Shown piece after piece: positions 9,984 through 19,098 of a stretch of DNA of 27,688 nucleotides. Position 1 is the stretch's first letter. Every line of letters starts with the position of its first letter. The stretch is taken from positions 1-27,688 of the forward strand of contig JANQBS010000403.1 of assembly GCA_033085395.1 (NCBI GenBank). The letters are read 5' to 3'. The notes under the pieces were generated by a model, which was not told where the DNA came from, made no database searches, and was given only the letters and a program-made list of their open reading frames with translations. The DNA is from Xanthoparmelia taractica (taxonomy: Eukaryota; Ascomycota; Lecanoromycetes; Lecanorales; Parmeliaceae). A program made the position numbers and the translations under genes.

Positions 9984-10615
9984 TGACTTTCGCGCAGTCC
10001 GCCATCGTTATAAGCTCGCACTTGCATTTCAGTCCTCACATCTCCGTGACTTTCATAAAAGTCCAGTTATCTTTAATTATTTCCATCTCCATCAAGATAT
10101 ATTCAAGTAGATTTATTTCAGAAGGTGCCTTTCTATCTTTCTACACCGACCCATATTCTATACTTTATGCTACAATGCAATATCCTTTCGACGACATAGA
10201 TTATATTCCAATGAATTATTTCCAGTTGATCTCGCCAAGTCCAAGATGGCTCTACTGGCGATATCTCTTCAGGAAGAAGGTCTCTCTCAGCCGTACGCCT
10301 AAATTACTTAGAGTAAGATTTTGACTCGACTTGCCATCGGAATGACATTGTGTCGGCTCTAGAGATTAAAGAGTCCTTCATGATGTAAGATTATCAAGAA
10401 GACATAGACAGCATTGAAACGTCAAGGCTAACTGTTTTCATTTTTAGAATCTATTGCATATATCGCGCAACTATATTAGCGAAAGAATCGGAGGCAATCC
10501 CTAAGAGCAAGAGTATAACAATATTAGTGAAGTTGTAATAGAAATTCTAAAAGAGCAAGACGATAAGATTAAAGAGAAAGAAGATCTTACTAAAGGCACG
10601 AATAAGGAATCCTAG
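9983..10615 (+). pseudogene. Unidentified spliced gene fragment, broken
   Basis: The frame is open from 9983 to the TGA at 10322 and continues through a second TGA (10343) and a TAA (10367) to a splice donor at 10385. After removal of the 63-bp intron the same frame continues from 10448, with one TAA at 10502, to a TAG at 10613. Readable segments are MQYPFDDIDYIPMNYFQLIS, PSPRWLYWRYLFRKKVS and, in exon 2, NLLHISRNYISERIGGNP and EVVIEILKEQDDKIKEKEDL, the last helical and charged. Frame continuity across a well-formed intron is the main reason to believe in the gene. The 5' limit is unclear, since the frame before about 10100 looks less protein-like, so another intron or exon boundary is likely. 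It may be the 3' part of the gene starting at 8703. Family unknown. Confidence 0.5.
10385..10447 (+). other. Spliceosomal intron, 63 bp
   Basis: It has donor GTAAGA at 10385, a branch-site match GCTAAC at 10427-10432, a pyrimidine-rich tract and acceptor TTTTTAG ending at 10447. The size and the branch-to-acceptor distance (about 15 bases) are typical of filamentous ascomycetes. Removing it joins two frames that are otherwise offset. Confidence 0.65.
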
Positions 10616-11489
10616 AACTTTTTTTTTCTCACTGCAATTACAGCGATCATGAAAACTAACTATCGTTCAAAAGAAGCATCCCTTAAACCTTGTAATTAAA
10701 ATATATTTGCAACGCATTTATATGGACTCATAGGGGCACAAAGTATAATCTTGGTCTTTTATAATCGAGATAGCAGAAGTTACGCTTTAACGTAGTACAT
10801 CGGCAGCGCTGAAAAGTAATAATATAAAGAAGTTCTGCAGATCGGAATAGTTTACTACTTTCGAGTCCATACGTTGCTAATAAGATTGGAATTTTATTTA
10901 TTAGCGCGGGTTCCAGTAACAAAACCAATAACCCTCGCGGTGATAGCTCTACAATTTTTAACGATCTTCAATAAGGCCTTAAAGCTCCGAGCTGGTCTCT
11001 ATAAGATCCGGCATTTTGCTATTCTAGTCGTAACAGGTCTAATCTCTAAGTTACCACTTATCGACTTTTTATAAAAACGAACGTCCAGCGAGAGATTAGC
11101 AATTGAACTTGACCTTCACATAGAAATTAGCATGTTTACAATTAGCGAGATAGACCTTTCGAGGGAAGCAACTAGTTCTTATCTACTAGCGCCCTCTCCT
11201 CATTAATAAGTATCAACATCTATTTAGATACGGAGCCCATGAAAGAAAAGAGACTTACTTGATCAATACACAGCAAAGTCAACCAAGCAACCTATCTGCG
11301 TAGCAGAGACTATCCCTTGCACGAAGACGCATATTCTATAAAAGGACCGTCGCAAAATTTAAGAACTTTTTTTAATATCTATTATAGGAAAGTAAGAAAG
11401 AATATTTAGCTTACTTTCTTCAATTAAAGGTCGAAAGGCTTCTATAGAATAAGGCGGTAGTATAAAACGATCTCTTATCTAGATAGCGA
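10616..11489. other. Lightly mutated sequence without an assigned gene
   Basis: Two 66-codon open frames overlap on opposite strands at 10728-10928 (minus) and 10874-11074 (plus), and a third frame on the plus strand (10835-10965) reads about as well, so none is called. The plus frame at 10874 is hydrophobic and Leu-rich. RIP density rises again from about 11340. No RNA gene was recognised. Confidence 0.35.
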
Positions 11490-11790
11490 GCTAAAGGTTT
11501 AGGAAGACTTAATTAGAACTACCCTCTAAACGAAAGAAAGATACGAGCCGAGCTAGAAATAGAAGTAGTAAAGTAAGTTAAAGAAAATACTAGAGAACGT
11601 AAGAGAATAGAAGTTAAAGAGAAGAAAAATAGCGAAGAAGAGAATATCGAAGATAAGAAAATGAAAAAAGTATTATAGTAGCTAGTAGCGAAATAGGCGT
11701 CCCTTCTTAAGAATCTAAGAGAGCTAAACTCAGAAATTAGCTAAGATAAAGATTACTAGTTAGTAACGAGACGGTCGCTCTTAATCGGCG
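11490..11790 (+). pseudogene. Glu/Lys-rich coiled-coil C-terminal remnant
   Basis: A single plus-strand frame with five or six RIP-type stops reads as a strongly charged helix: NERKIRAELEIEVV, VKENTRERKRIEVKEKKN, SEEENIEDKKMKKVL, then ASLLKNLRELNSEIS. Similar charged tails occur at the C-terminus of fungal pogo/Fot1-type transposases, but no DDE motif was found upstream, so that identity is only a possibility. The sequence marks the return to heavily RIP-mutated DNA on the right side of the island. Confidence 0.4.
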
Positions 11791-12779
11791 TTATTATATA
11801 TCGCAATACTATTAATAATCGTTAATCTCTTTACCTAGAGATATAACTTAAGAATAATAAGCTTCGTAATTCCATTATTAATAACTAATAGTAAGACGTC
11901 GAGACTCTATATAGATTTAGAAACTCTAAATTAATGTATTTTTCCTTTAGCTTTTAATATCGCATATATCTTAATAACTAGTCTATACCCGTACGCCTTA
12001 AGCTAACATTTATATATATTCTCGTTAATAAGCCTATGCTCCCCAACAATACGCGATTATAAACTCGCGAGGTTAAAGCCTTTCCACGGTAGCCAATAAT
12101 ATTTTCTAAGATAATAATTCCTAGATCTCTATAGACGTTACCTAACCCTTATTCGTAGATAATACTAGAATATTATAATTATTTTTATTAGACTAGGCGG
12201 ATTGTGTAGTGTAAAGGACGCGACTTTATTACGCCAGTTAGAACGTGATATCAAGCGTTCTCTTCTTGAACTTGCAGACCCTTATTCACCTTCCGCCAAA
12301 AGTGTACGTTAAATATAGCTAGTCTATACTTTAATACTTCTTAATAATAGTATTCTATAATTATAGAAGAGATAGAGAAAAAATTACTATTATTAAGAAA
12401 AGCTTTAAGATATACTTATATCGTACGATATAAGATTTAATTATTATAATAAAGATATATTAGAAAGAGAACGTTAAGGGCTTTAATAATAAATTTATTT
12501 AATAGTTCTATATATAATTAGCTACCTTAATCGATTCTCTTTTACTATTCTTATCTAACTATATAATCTACTATTAGAGATTTATTAGCCCGCTTCTACA
12601 CTTTTTTATAGAGCTCGAGAGAAGTATTTTACGTAGAGAATTAAGACTAATACTCTTATTATCTTAACTTATATCTTTTATAACTTCTGAGAGGCGAATC
12701 TATAAGTAGATTAGAGAATTATATTTCCTTAAGTCACCTCGATATTAAAAGATCTAAAAATCTAATACTATACGGGTAG
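11791..12779. other. RIP-degraded stretch containing a small unmutated pocket
   Basis: Most of this interval is TA-rich and no domain is readable. An exception is about 12188-12326, where CpA and TpG are common. The pocket is bounded by inverted repeats GGCGGA/TCCGCC (12196-12201 and 12292-12297) and TAGACTAG/CTAGTCTA (12189-12196 and 12319-12326). On the minus strand it has a frame with one stop in about 39 codons (FWRKVNKGLQVQEENA, stop, YHVLTGVIKSRPLHYTIRLV). Confidence 0.4.
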
Positions 12780-15055
12780 AATATATGCCAAGAATACCGC
12801 AGATGAGCGACTTAGCATTTTAGGACTTTTAGTACCGACCTCCGTAGCTAATGGGAAAATATCCGTCTTACTTGTATTCTAGCTATCAAGCTTTCTTTAA
12901 AGGTCCCTAGGTCTACGATCCCTATATAACGATCGTCTATCTATCGTAGTTCCTATATAGAGACTTATTTCGTTACTAGTTGAAAGAAGAACTGCGCCTT
13001 AACTAAAATGACTGTTAGATAGCTTTGTAGCCTTATATAGGCGTCTAGAGCTAATAGAAGATAATACCTATCTACCTCGCTTGATTTTAGCTCTATTATA
13101 GTTAGATTCGAGATATTCTCGCTATAGCGTTCGAGAATACTAATAGATCGTAATTTCGATAAATACGATTAAGTCTATAATATATATTAAAAGCGTGTAT
13201 TCTATAGAGTATCTTGTATAGAATTAACCTCTACGTTTTAACGCTAGCTCGATAACTTCTTAACGTATTCTATCTTCTTAATTTTATATAAGTCTTACGA
13301 CTTTTATATCTTCCTAAAGCTTAAAGTATAGTAGAAGATAGCGATTTAATTTCTAGCGAGTGTCGTAGCTAGTAGCCTCGCGTCTGCTAGTATCGTAGAA
13401 AGTAGTATAGTACCTACTAGTACCGGCTTATACTCTTCTATTCTTTATAGCGACGAGTAGTTAGTATAGTTAAATTAAGATATATCTAATATTAATATAA
13501 GACTAAGATCGATATAAGATGTCTCGCGCTAGCTTTACTAATAGCTATTTTTATAATATAGGTTCTTCTAGGCTTCGCAATCTCAGCCTATCTTACGCTC
13601 TTCTGCTATACTATCTTTTACTATATTAATTTCGAGGGAGCTTTTACTCTCGTTAATCGTCTACTTCTCGAGAAGACTTCTTCGAAGACTTTTAAAGAAG
13701 TATTAAAAAAATAGAGTAAGGCTCTTTAGAGCGCTATACTTACTCTCGATAACTTATAAGTCGTTACGGGTATTTCGATCCTTATAGGTAGTTATAAATA
13801 ACTCGCTTATAGACTTTAATACTACTACTAGCGGATTATAGTAGATCTCGCGTTTTTTTCCTCGATTATATATCTTACTACTCTTACCTATCTGCGGGCT
13901 TATTTTTATTCGAGATCTACTCTTCGATTATAGAGAATAGTATTTATAAGAATTACCGCGGTCTTATTAGCCTCTATCTTAGAATCTATTAGATATATAG
14001 ATATGCTAATTGACTAGCCAGTATAGTACTTACTAATCTATAATCGCGATTTACTAATTATAGATAATTACTTCTTTATTTCTAAATACGATAGTATATA
14101 TATCGCTATAGTTATAGTTTTTCTAAGCTCGAGCTACCTAAGTCGAGTAGTTTAGCTATTTCTATTAGTACCTTTAGTTATATAGAAGTTCTTTTTAACG
14201 AGACTAAATAATACTTTTTAAAGGTGATTAATATTATTAAGAGATCGTATCCATTCTTCTTTTAGAAAACTATTAATCTTCTTCTAGTTCGTAGCGTATA
14301 GACTTCTTCTATTAACTTATTACCTTTTGAAAGCTATAGCTAATCTATATAGATTAATTATATAGGAGATACGTCTAAATCTCGCTCTTTTTATTCTATT
14401 TTATAGTTAACGAGTCTATAAGATTATCTAGCTTATATTAGCTCTGGTATAGTGAACTATAGAAGTCTTACTAGACCGTGAGAACTAGAACGTTATTAGT
14501 CCTACTTACGTAGAGCTTGATACTCTCTCCAATAATAATATATAGGGATTTAATTAAGTTATTCCCGTAGTACTATTAATCCTTCCTTTTATCTTCTTTC
14601 TTAAAGTAGATTACGATAAGCTCTTATCTATTTATATCGCGACGAGTCTAGGATTAGTATAATATACTAACTTCGTATCTTCTATAGAAATATTCTATTT
14701 GTCGATTAAAAGTGACCTTACCTCTATTCCTTATTCTAACGTCTTATACGCTCTCTATTCGTTAAATAATAGCCTACTCGTATAATGATAGATATAGTAT
14801 TATAATGACTTTTATAAATACCACTAGTTTCGTTAATTAATTCTTCTAATATATAGTCTTAGCTTAAATCTAGTCGGAAATATACTATAGCAATTTCCCT
14901 ACTTCTAAGACTTTAAATATAATAAGTTTTAGTAGCTCGCCTAGCCGTATACTATTTAACTCGAATATAATATCGGCGTTATCTAGATTTTTATTACTGC
15001 GTCTCTATTCCTTCTATATATAAAGTTAACGATAGAATCTACTAGAATTATATTC

Positions 15056-15063
15056 CTTATTAA
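15056..15063 (+). repeat. Target-site duplication CTTATTAA, left copy
   Basis: The 8-bp sequence directly before the TIR element at 15064 is repeated exactly at 15431-15438 directly after it. Confidence 0.75.
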
Positions 15064-15430
15064 TAGTAGTCGGAAAGATATGGGATAGTATAGGACTAAA
15101 ATTTTCAATATTAGGGCGATCTAAATATAGAGTTTTGGTCTGGATTCGACTTGATTTCTAGATTCCAGCCCTAAAAGATGGGACTGGAAATTCGATCCCA
15201 ATCGCCAATGGGATATGGAACTAACGAGATATCCCATTAACCCCATTCGGGAATAGTATTATTAACTACGTAATTTTTAATTTTTCGCTAAAATATAGAC
15301 TAAGCGCTATTAAGCGTCGAAAAAACTTTAAAATTCTATTAATAGATTAAAAAGATATAATTTTCTAAAAAAAAATCAAAAAACTTAAAAAATTCTAAGT
15401 TAAAGAAATCTCATATCTTTCCGAGTAGTA
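15064..15430. mobile_element. 367-bp MITE with TIRs and 8-bp target duplication (hAT-like)
   Basis: The left terminus TAGTAGTCGGAAAGATATGG and the right terminus read on the other strand, TACTACTCGGAAAGATATGA, match at nearly every position over 23 bp. The element is flanked by identical 8-bp repeats CTTATTAA, the target-duplication length of hAT transposons. The interior (about 15120-15250) is less mutated than its surroundings, contains several GGGAT/ATCCC palindromic pieces and no reading frame, so the element is non-autonomous. The TIR is shared with 17879-19090, with the end at 748 and with 27380. It interrupts the unidentified minus-strand gene: deleting the element and one target copy rejoins that gene's frame. 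Confidence 0.75.
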
Positions 15431-15438
15431 CTTATTAA
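15431..15438 (+). repeat. Target-site duplication CTTATTAA, right copy
   Basis: This is an exact copy of 15056-15063 on the far side of the 367-bp TIR element. Confidence 0.75.
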
Positions 15439-16150
15439 AAGAATCGAGCGTCGTATTATATCTCTTGCTAGATCGCGATAGATCTTTTTAGCTACTTAGA
15501 TTATTATTTTACTTCTTCTACTTAAGAGTTTAGCTAGTCTTAGATATTATATATTTACTATATAGAATATAGTTTAAATTGCTACGTTGCAACTCGATTT
15601 TTAATTAACGTCTACTATATTATTTACTAATGTATATAGACTTAATATGCTTACTCTTAATATATGAAATATAGCGAATTAGACGCTCTCTATTATATAT
15701 AGCTCTCTAAATATACTAAAGAGATTATTAAGATATACGATTATGAAAATAATATCCATCTCGAAGGTTACGCTTCGAAGGAGTAACTTTAGTTATTTTC
15801 GATACGCCTTCTATCTCGTAGAATTCTATATTCTAAAAGAGTTACGTTATATAAAACGAATTTAATCTTTATAACATCGTCTTAACTAGTCTCTATAGGC
15901 GTTATACGTCTAATATCGATAGCTAAGATTTCGTGAAATCTTAGATAATAAAATTTCTCTAAGCAATTACTTACTAATCGTCGATACTTTAATCTATTCT
16001 TAGTATCTTAATTAAGACTAGATCTATTAAAGCGTCTTCTTTCCCTTTCCCTTCTTTAGCCTTTCGGACTATATCTCGATACTACGACTTACGCTTACGC
16101 TCTTAACTTGGCCGAGGGAGATCGTAATTATAGTATAGTACTATATTAAA

Positions 16151-17024
16151 AGTTCTTAGCCGCCCCATTATTATTAAAAATTAGTATTATTTAAAAATTA
16201 ATAGATTAACAATTAATAATTAGAAAACTATATATATTTATATATAAACTATAGTATAATAATATATATATATATTCTATATCTTAATTTCGTAATTTAT
16301 ATTTAATATATTAACTCTTAATCTTAATATATATTTTTATCTTTCTTAATATACTCTTAACTAAATTCTTTAATATATTCTTATTAGTTATATATTAAGT
16401 ATATTCTAAGATCTTCTATAAGTTATTCTAAATCGTTTTAATATTATCGAATTCTCGTTTTTTATTATAGATTTCGTTTAATTAAACGATACCTAGCTTT
16501 TTTATCTTTTATCTTTTAATAGAATTCGAGTAAGATCTAGATATTCGTATAAAGTTAATATCTAAATACGTTAATATCTTTATAACTAAATTATAAAAAA
16601 AAGACGTATATAAGAATTTTAGAATATCTTAAATAGGAGCTTAGTTCTATAAGATCGAAATAAGTTTATAAAAGTATTATAAAGTATATCTAAAGCTTCT
16701 AGTACGCGTTTATATTTACTAAGAGATATTAGAAAACGTAAGAGATTAAAAAAAATAACGACGTTAAGAATAATAAATTAAATATCGGCGCTAATTTATA
16801 TAATATTCTTATATTAGCGATTTCTATTATTTTAATCTTTTTTTAATTAACTAGAATAAGAGTATACTTAATATTAGTCTTTATTAATCGTTTATCTTAG
16901 CGTTCTCGCTAGAATCTTTATTATTAACCTTTCGAAACTTTTTTTTCTACTTTTAAATTAATTTATTAGTATCGTACTTAGAGTTAAGTTATATAGAGGT
17001 GTATTAAATAAGATAACTAGATAA
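16151..17024. other. Very AT-rich RIP-degraded sequence at the copia insertion site
   Basis: This interval holds long runs of A, T and TA with short charged fragments on the plus strand (for example near 16690-16760, LLRDIRKRKRLKKITTLRI), but no domain. It was once continuous with 26056 onward before the copia element inserted at GAAGT. Confidence 0.4.
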
Positions 17025-17029
17025 GAAGT
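17025..17029 (+). repeat. Target-site duplication GAAGT of the copia element, left
   Basis: The 5-bp sequence immediately before the 5' LTR is identical to 26051-26055 immediately after the 3' LTR. Five bases is the usual duplication length for copia integrases. Confidence 0.8.
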
Positions 17030-17158
17030 TATTGAAATAACAAGTTCGTTCTTACTCTAGCTACCCGGCGTTCGCTTAGTATAGTCTTGGTATTTTTATA
17101 TAGTCTTATAGTAGATATAGCAATCTAATAATCTAAGAATTAATCTATCTTTTTAATA
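17030..17158 (+). repeat. 5' LTR of the copia element
   Basis: This 129-bp LTR starts TATTGAAATAAC (a RIP-mutated TGTTGAAATAAC) and ends TTTTTAATA (former CA). By eye it differs from the 3' LTR at five positions, all transitions. Confidence 0.88.
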
Positions 17159-17174
17159 GATTATAAGCTCGAAG
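17159..17174 (+). other. Primer-binding site, half-Met-tRNA type
   Basis: GATTATAAGCTCGAAG directly follows the 5' LTR. With one RIP change reversed in the core, TTATGAGCTC is complementary to the anticodon-loop region of a methionine tRNA (…CTCATAA…). Some copia elements prime from an internally cleaved tRNA-Met half rather than from the tRNA 3' end; this site fits that mode. Confidence 0.5.
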
Positions 17175-17870
17175 CTTCGAGTCTTATTTAGTACTCGATA
17201 TCTATTATACGAGTATATATCTATACCCTCGTTTCTACTTAGTACTCTATTCTTCGCAGACTATTATCTCTATCTTTCGAAAACCCTCGATATAGAATAT
17301 TACGATAAAAATTATATTTTCTATTAAGAGTTAAGAGCTTATTCGATATAATATTACCTTAAATCTCTAGACCCGATATATAATCGTCGATTAACGTTAA
17401 CTCTAAATTAATCTTAGCTTTCGCTAGAATATTAGTCTTATTAACTATAAAAAGCGTAAATCTTAGCTATATTTAAATTAATAAATATACTTCGATTAAA
17501 GAATAATTAGTTTTTTAAGTCCTCTAAACTAGATAGAGAGCGTATAATTTCGATAGTATAACGCCTTACTTCGACTATATCTAAGCCGATGTAAGGCGCT
17601 TTAATAGCTATATACTATTAGTCTGTAAGTCTCTAGAAAACTTAGATAGCGATATATTCTATTAAACTAATCGTTATTTAAGCTTTAAGCTTATATCTAT
17701 TCGAGCTTTTATAACTCTTATTTTAATTAATATAAGTATTAAGATAGTTATATTTATCGATCTAGTTAACTAATTAATAATCGAATAAGATTTAAGTACT
17801 CGTACTTATAGCGAGAAGAATATATATCTAGTACTTCAATACTCTACTACTATTTAGAGTATATCGAAAA

Positions 17871-17878
17871 ACTCTAAG
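17871..17878 (+). repeat. Target-site duplication ACTCTAAG, left copy
   Basis: The 8-bp sequence directly before the TIR element at 17879 is repeated exactly at 19091-19098. Confidence 0.85.
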
Positions 17879-19090
17879 TACGGGCCGGAAAGGTCTGGTA
17901 TATTTGATGGGATATCTCATATTATATCGTATTATATTATATCATGAAAGGATATTATAAAGGGATTATATTAGATTACTTATAAAGATATGAGATGGGA
18001 AATTACTAGTATTATAAAATAATCTAAGAAATTTCTAATATATATAGAGATATTTTATAATGTAGATTATTTCTTATATTAGGTGGCGAATAAGATAAGA
18101 AATACTTCTTACGCTAACTGCTAATATTAATGTAGATTCTCGTCTTACGAATCTATATATATTAGATATTAGTAATAACTAGAATAATAACTAGAATTTA
18201 TATATCTTAGTTAAAGTTATTGATAGATCTTTCTCTTATCTTTAAATAGCGTTCTATTTCTTCGAATTATATTAGCTTTTCTAAAAGTTCTCGTTAATTA
18301 AGCTAACGCGAATCTTATTAAGAAGCTCTTATAAGAATAATTAAATAATATATATTATATAGAAGATATATTTAAGACTCTTCGTATTCTACTCTTCAAG
18401 ATTAAGTAAATTATTAAATCTTTATATTATTTATACGAAGCATGTAATTTTAATAACTAAGAAAATATAATTATAAAGAATAATTGTAAATTTTTTTTAT
18501 AATGCGAAGAAAGAAGAGAGAAATTTATTATCGTAGAGTAGATAATAGATTACTATTATAATTAGCGTGCTAGTAATTCTTTTAATAATTAAATAAATTA
18601 AATACACTAATAGTAATAGAAATAACTCGCCAAGCCTTAGATAATTACGAAGATCTTTCGTAACACGATATTAAATGCGATAACGAGCTCAGCTCAATAA
18701 CGTGATGATAAAGTGAAATAATAATAATAGCGATAATGAAGTGAAGTGATGGCTAGAATAATGACTAGAATACTTAACAACGTGATGGTGAAGTAAAGTA
18801 ATGATGATGACGATAGTGGAGTGAAGTGATGGCTAGAATAATAACTAGAATACGTTCGCATAATTCTATATAGAGTAACTTCTTCTATATATAGTATATT
18901 TCCCATACCCCTGTATATAACATGGGATACCCCTGCATATACTAGAAATTTCCTAGATTATTCCATGATACTAGCACGTTTTCTAGATTATCCCATAAAA
19001 ATCAAATGATATAATCTCAATATTATACCATACCATGATATGATATCGACACCCCATATCCTAGACCATCCCAGACATTTCCGACCCGTA
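17879..19090. mobile_element. 1212-bp non-autonomous TIR element (hAT-like), nested in copia
   Basis: The left end TACGGGCCGGAAAGGTCTGG and the right end read on the opposite strand, TACGGGTCGGAAATGTCTGG, match at 18 of 20 bases. The element is bracketed by exact 8-bp duplications ACTCTAAG, as for hAT-superfamily insertions. No transposase frame is present; the minus-strand open frame at 18694-18906 lies in a simple tandem duplication and is not a gene. The left 240 bp match 27380-27605 and the right 555 bp match 286-748. The right half keeps CpA/TpG while the left half is strongly RIP-mutated. It sits in the gag-side part of the copia element, so it inserted after copia did. Confidence 0.85.
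18699..18853 (+). repeat. 80-bp tandem duplication inside the TIR element
   Basis: Two units start at 18699 and 18779 with AACGTGATGRTRAAGTRAA and end in GACTAGAATAC or AACTAGAATAC. The copy of this region at about 436-511 has only one unit, so the duplication is specific to this insertion or its sublineage. Confidence 0.75.
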
Positions 19091-19098
19091 ACTCTAAG
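19091..19098 (+). repeat. Target-site duplication ACTCTAAG, right copy
   Basis: This is an exact copy of 17871-17878 on the right side of the nested TIR element. The interrupted copia gag region continues after it. Confidence 0.85.

Larger units (their letters stand above)
12780..16150 (-). pseudogene. Long unidentified gene, RIP-destroyed and split by a TIR element
   Basis: On the minus strand a coding-like frame can be followed for most of this interval once the 367-bp element at 15064-15430 is ignored. Stops are frequent but nearly all sit where Gln, Trp or Arg would fit. Before the insertion it reads VTFEMDIIFIIVYLNNLFSI and IYRDLARDIIRRSILLI. After it come NIILVDSIVNFIYRRNRDAV, then (after a one-base shift) DIIFELNSIRLGELLKLIIF, VVFIKVIIILYLSLYE, VTFNRQIEYFYRRYEVSILY, GESIKLYVSRTNNVLVLTV and YRLYFRR-like basic helices. 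Towards 13150-12830 another minus frame reads TIIELKSSEVDRYYLLLALD and IGIVDLGTFKESLIARIQVR. The composition is Arg/Tyr/Leu-rich and largely helical. I do not recognise the family. RIP intensity implies it was once repeated. The plus-strand frames over the same bases are hydrophobic mirror images. Confidence 0.55.

Noticed and set aside
12196..12298. Possible tRNA or tRNA-derived SINE: GGCGGA/TCCGCC acceptor-like ends and an A-box-like TGTAGTGTAAAGGACGC
   Set aside because: No B box of the GGTTCGANTCC type sits at the right place, the anticodon arm does not pair, and the length of about 100 nt does not fit. A minus-strand coding fragment explains it equally well.
13500..14960. Long plus-strand hydrophobic frame, membrane-protein-like
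   Set aside because: The minus strand over the same bases reads as a more balanced, soluble-type protein with RIP-compatible stops; the hydrophobic plus-strand reading is its mirror.
18694..18906. 70-codon minus-strand open frame
   Set aside because: It lies in the 80-bp tandem duplication and adjoining AT-rich terminal part of the TIR element; its Tyr/Ser-rich content is repeat-derived.
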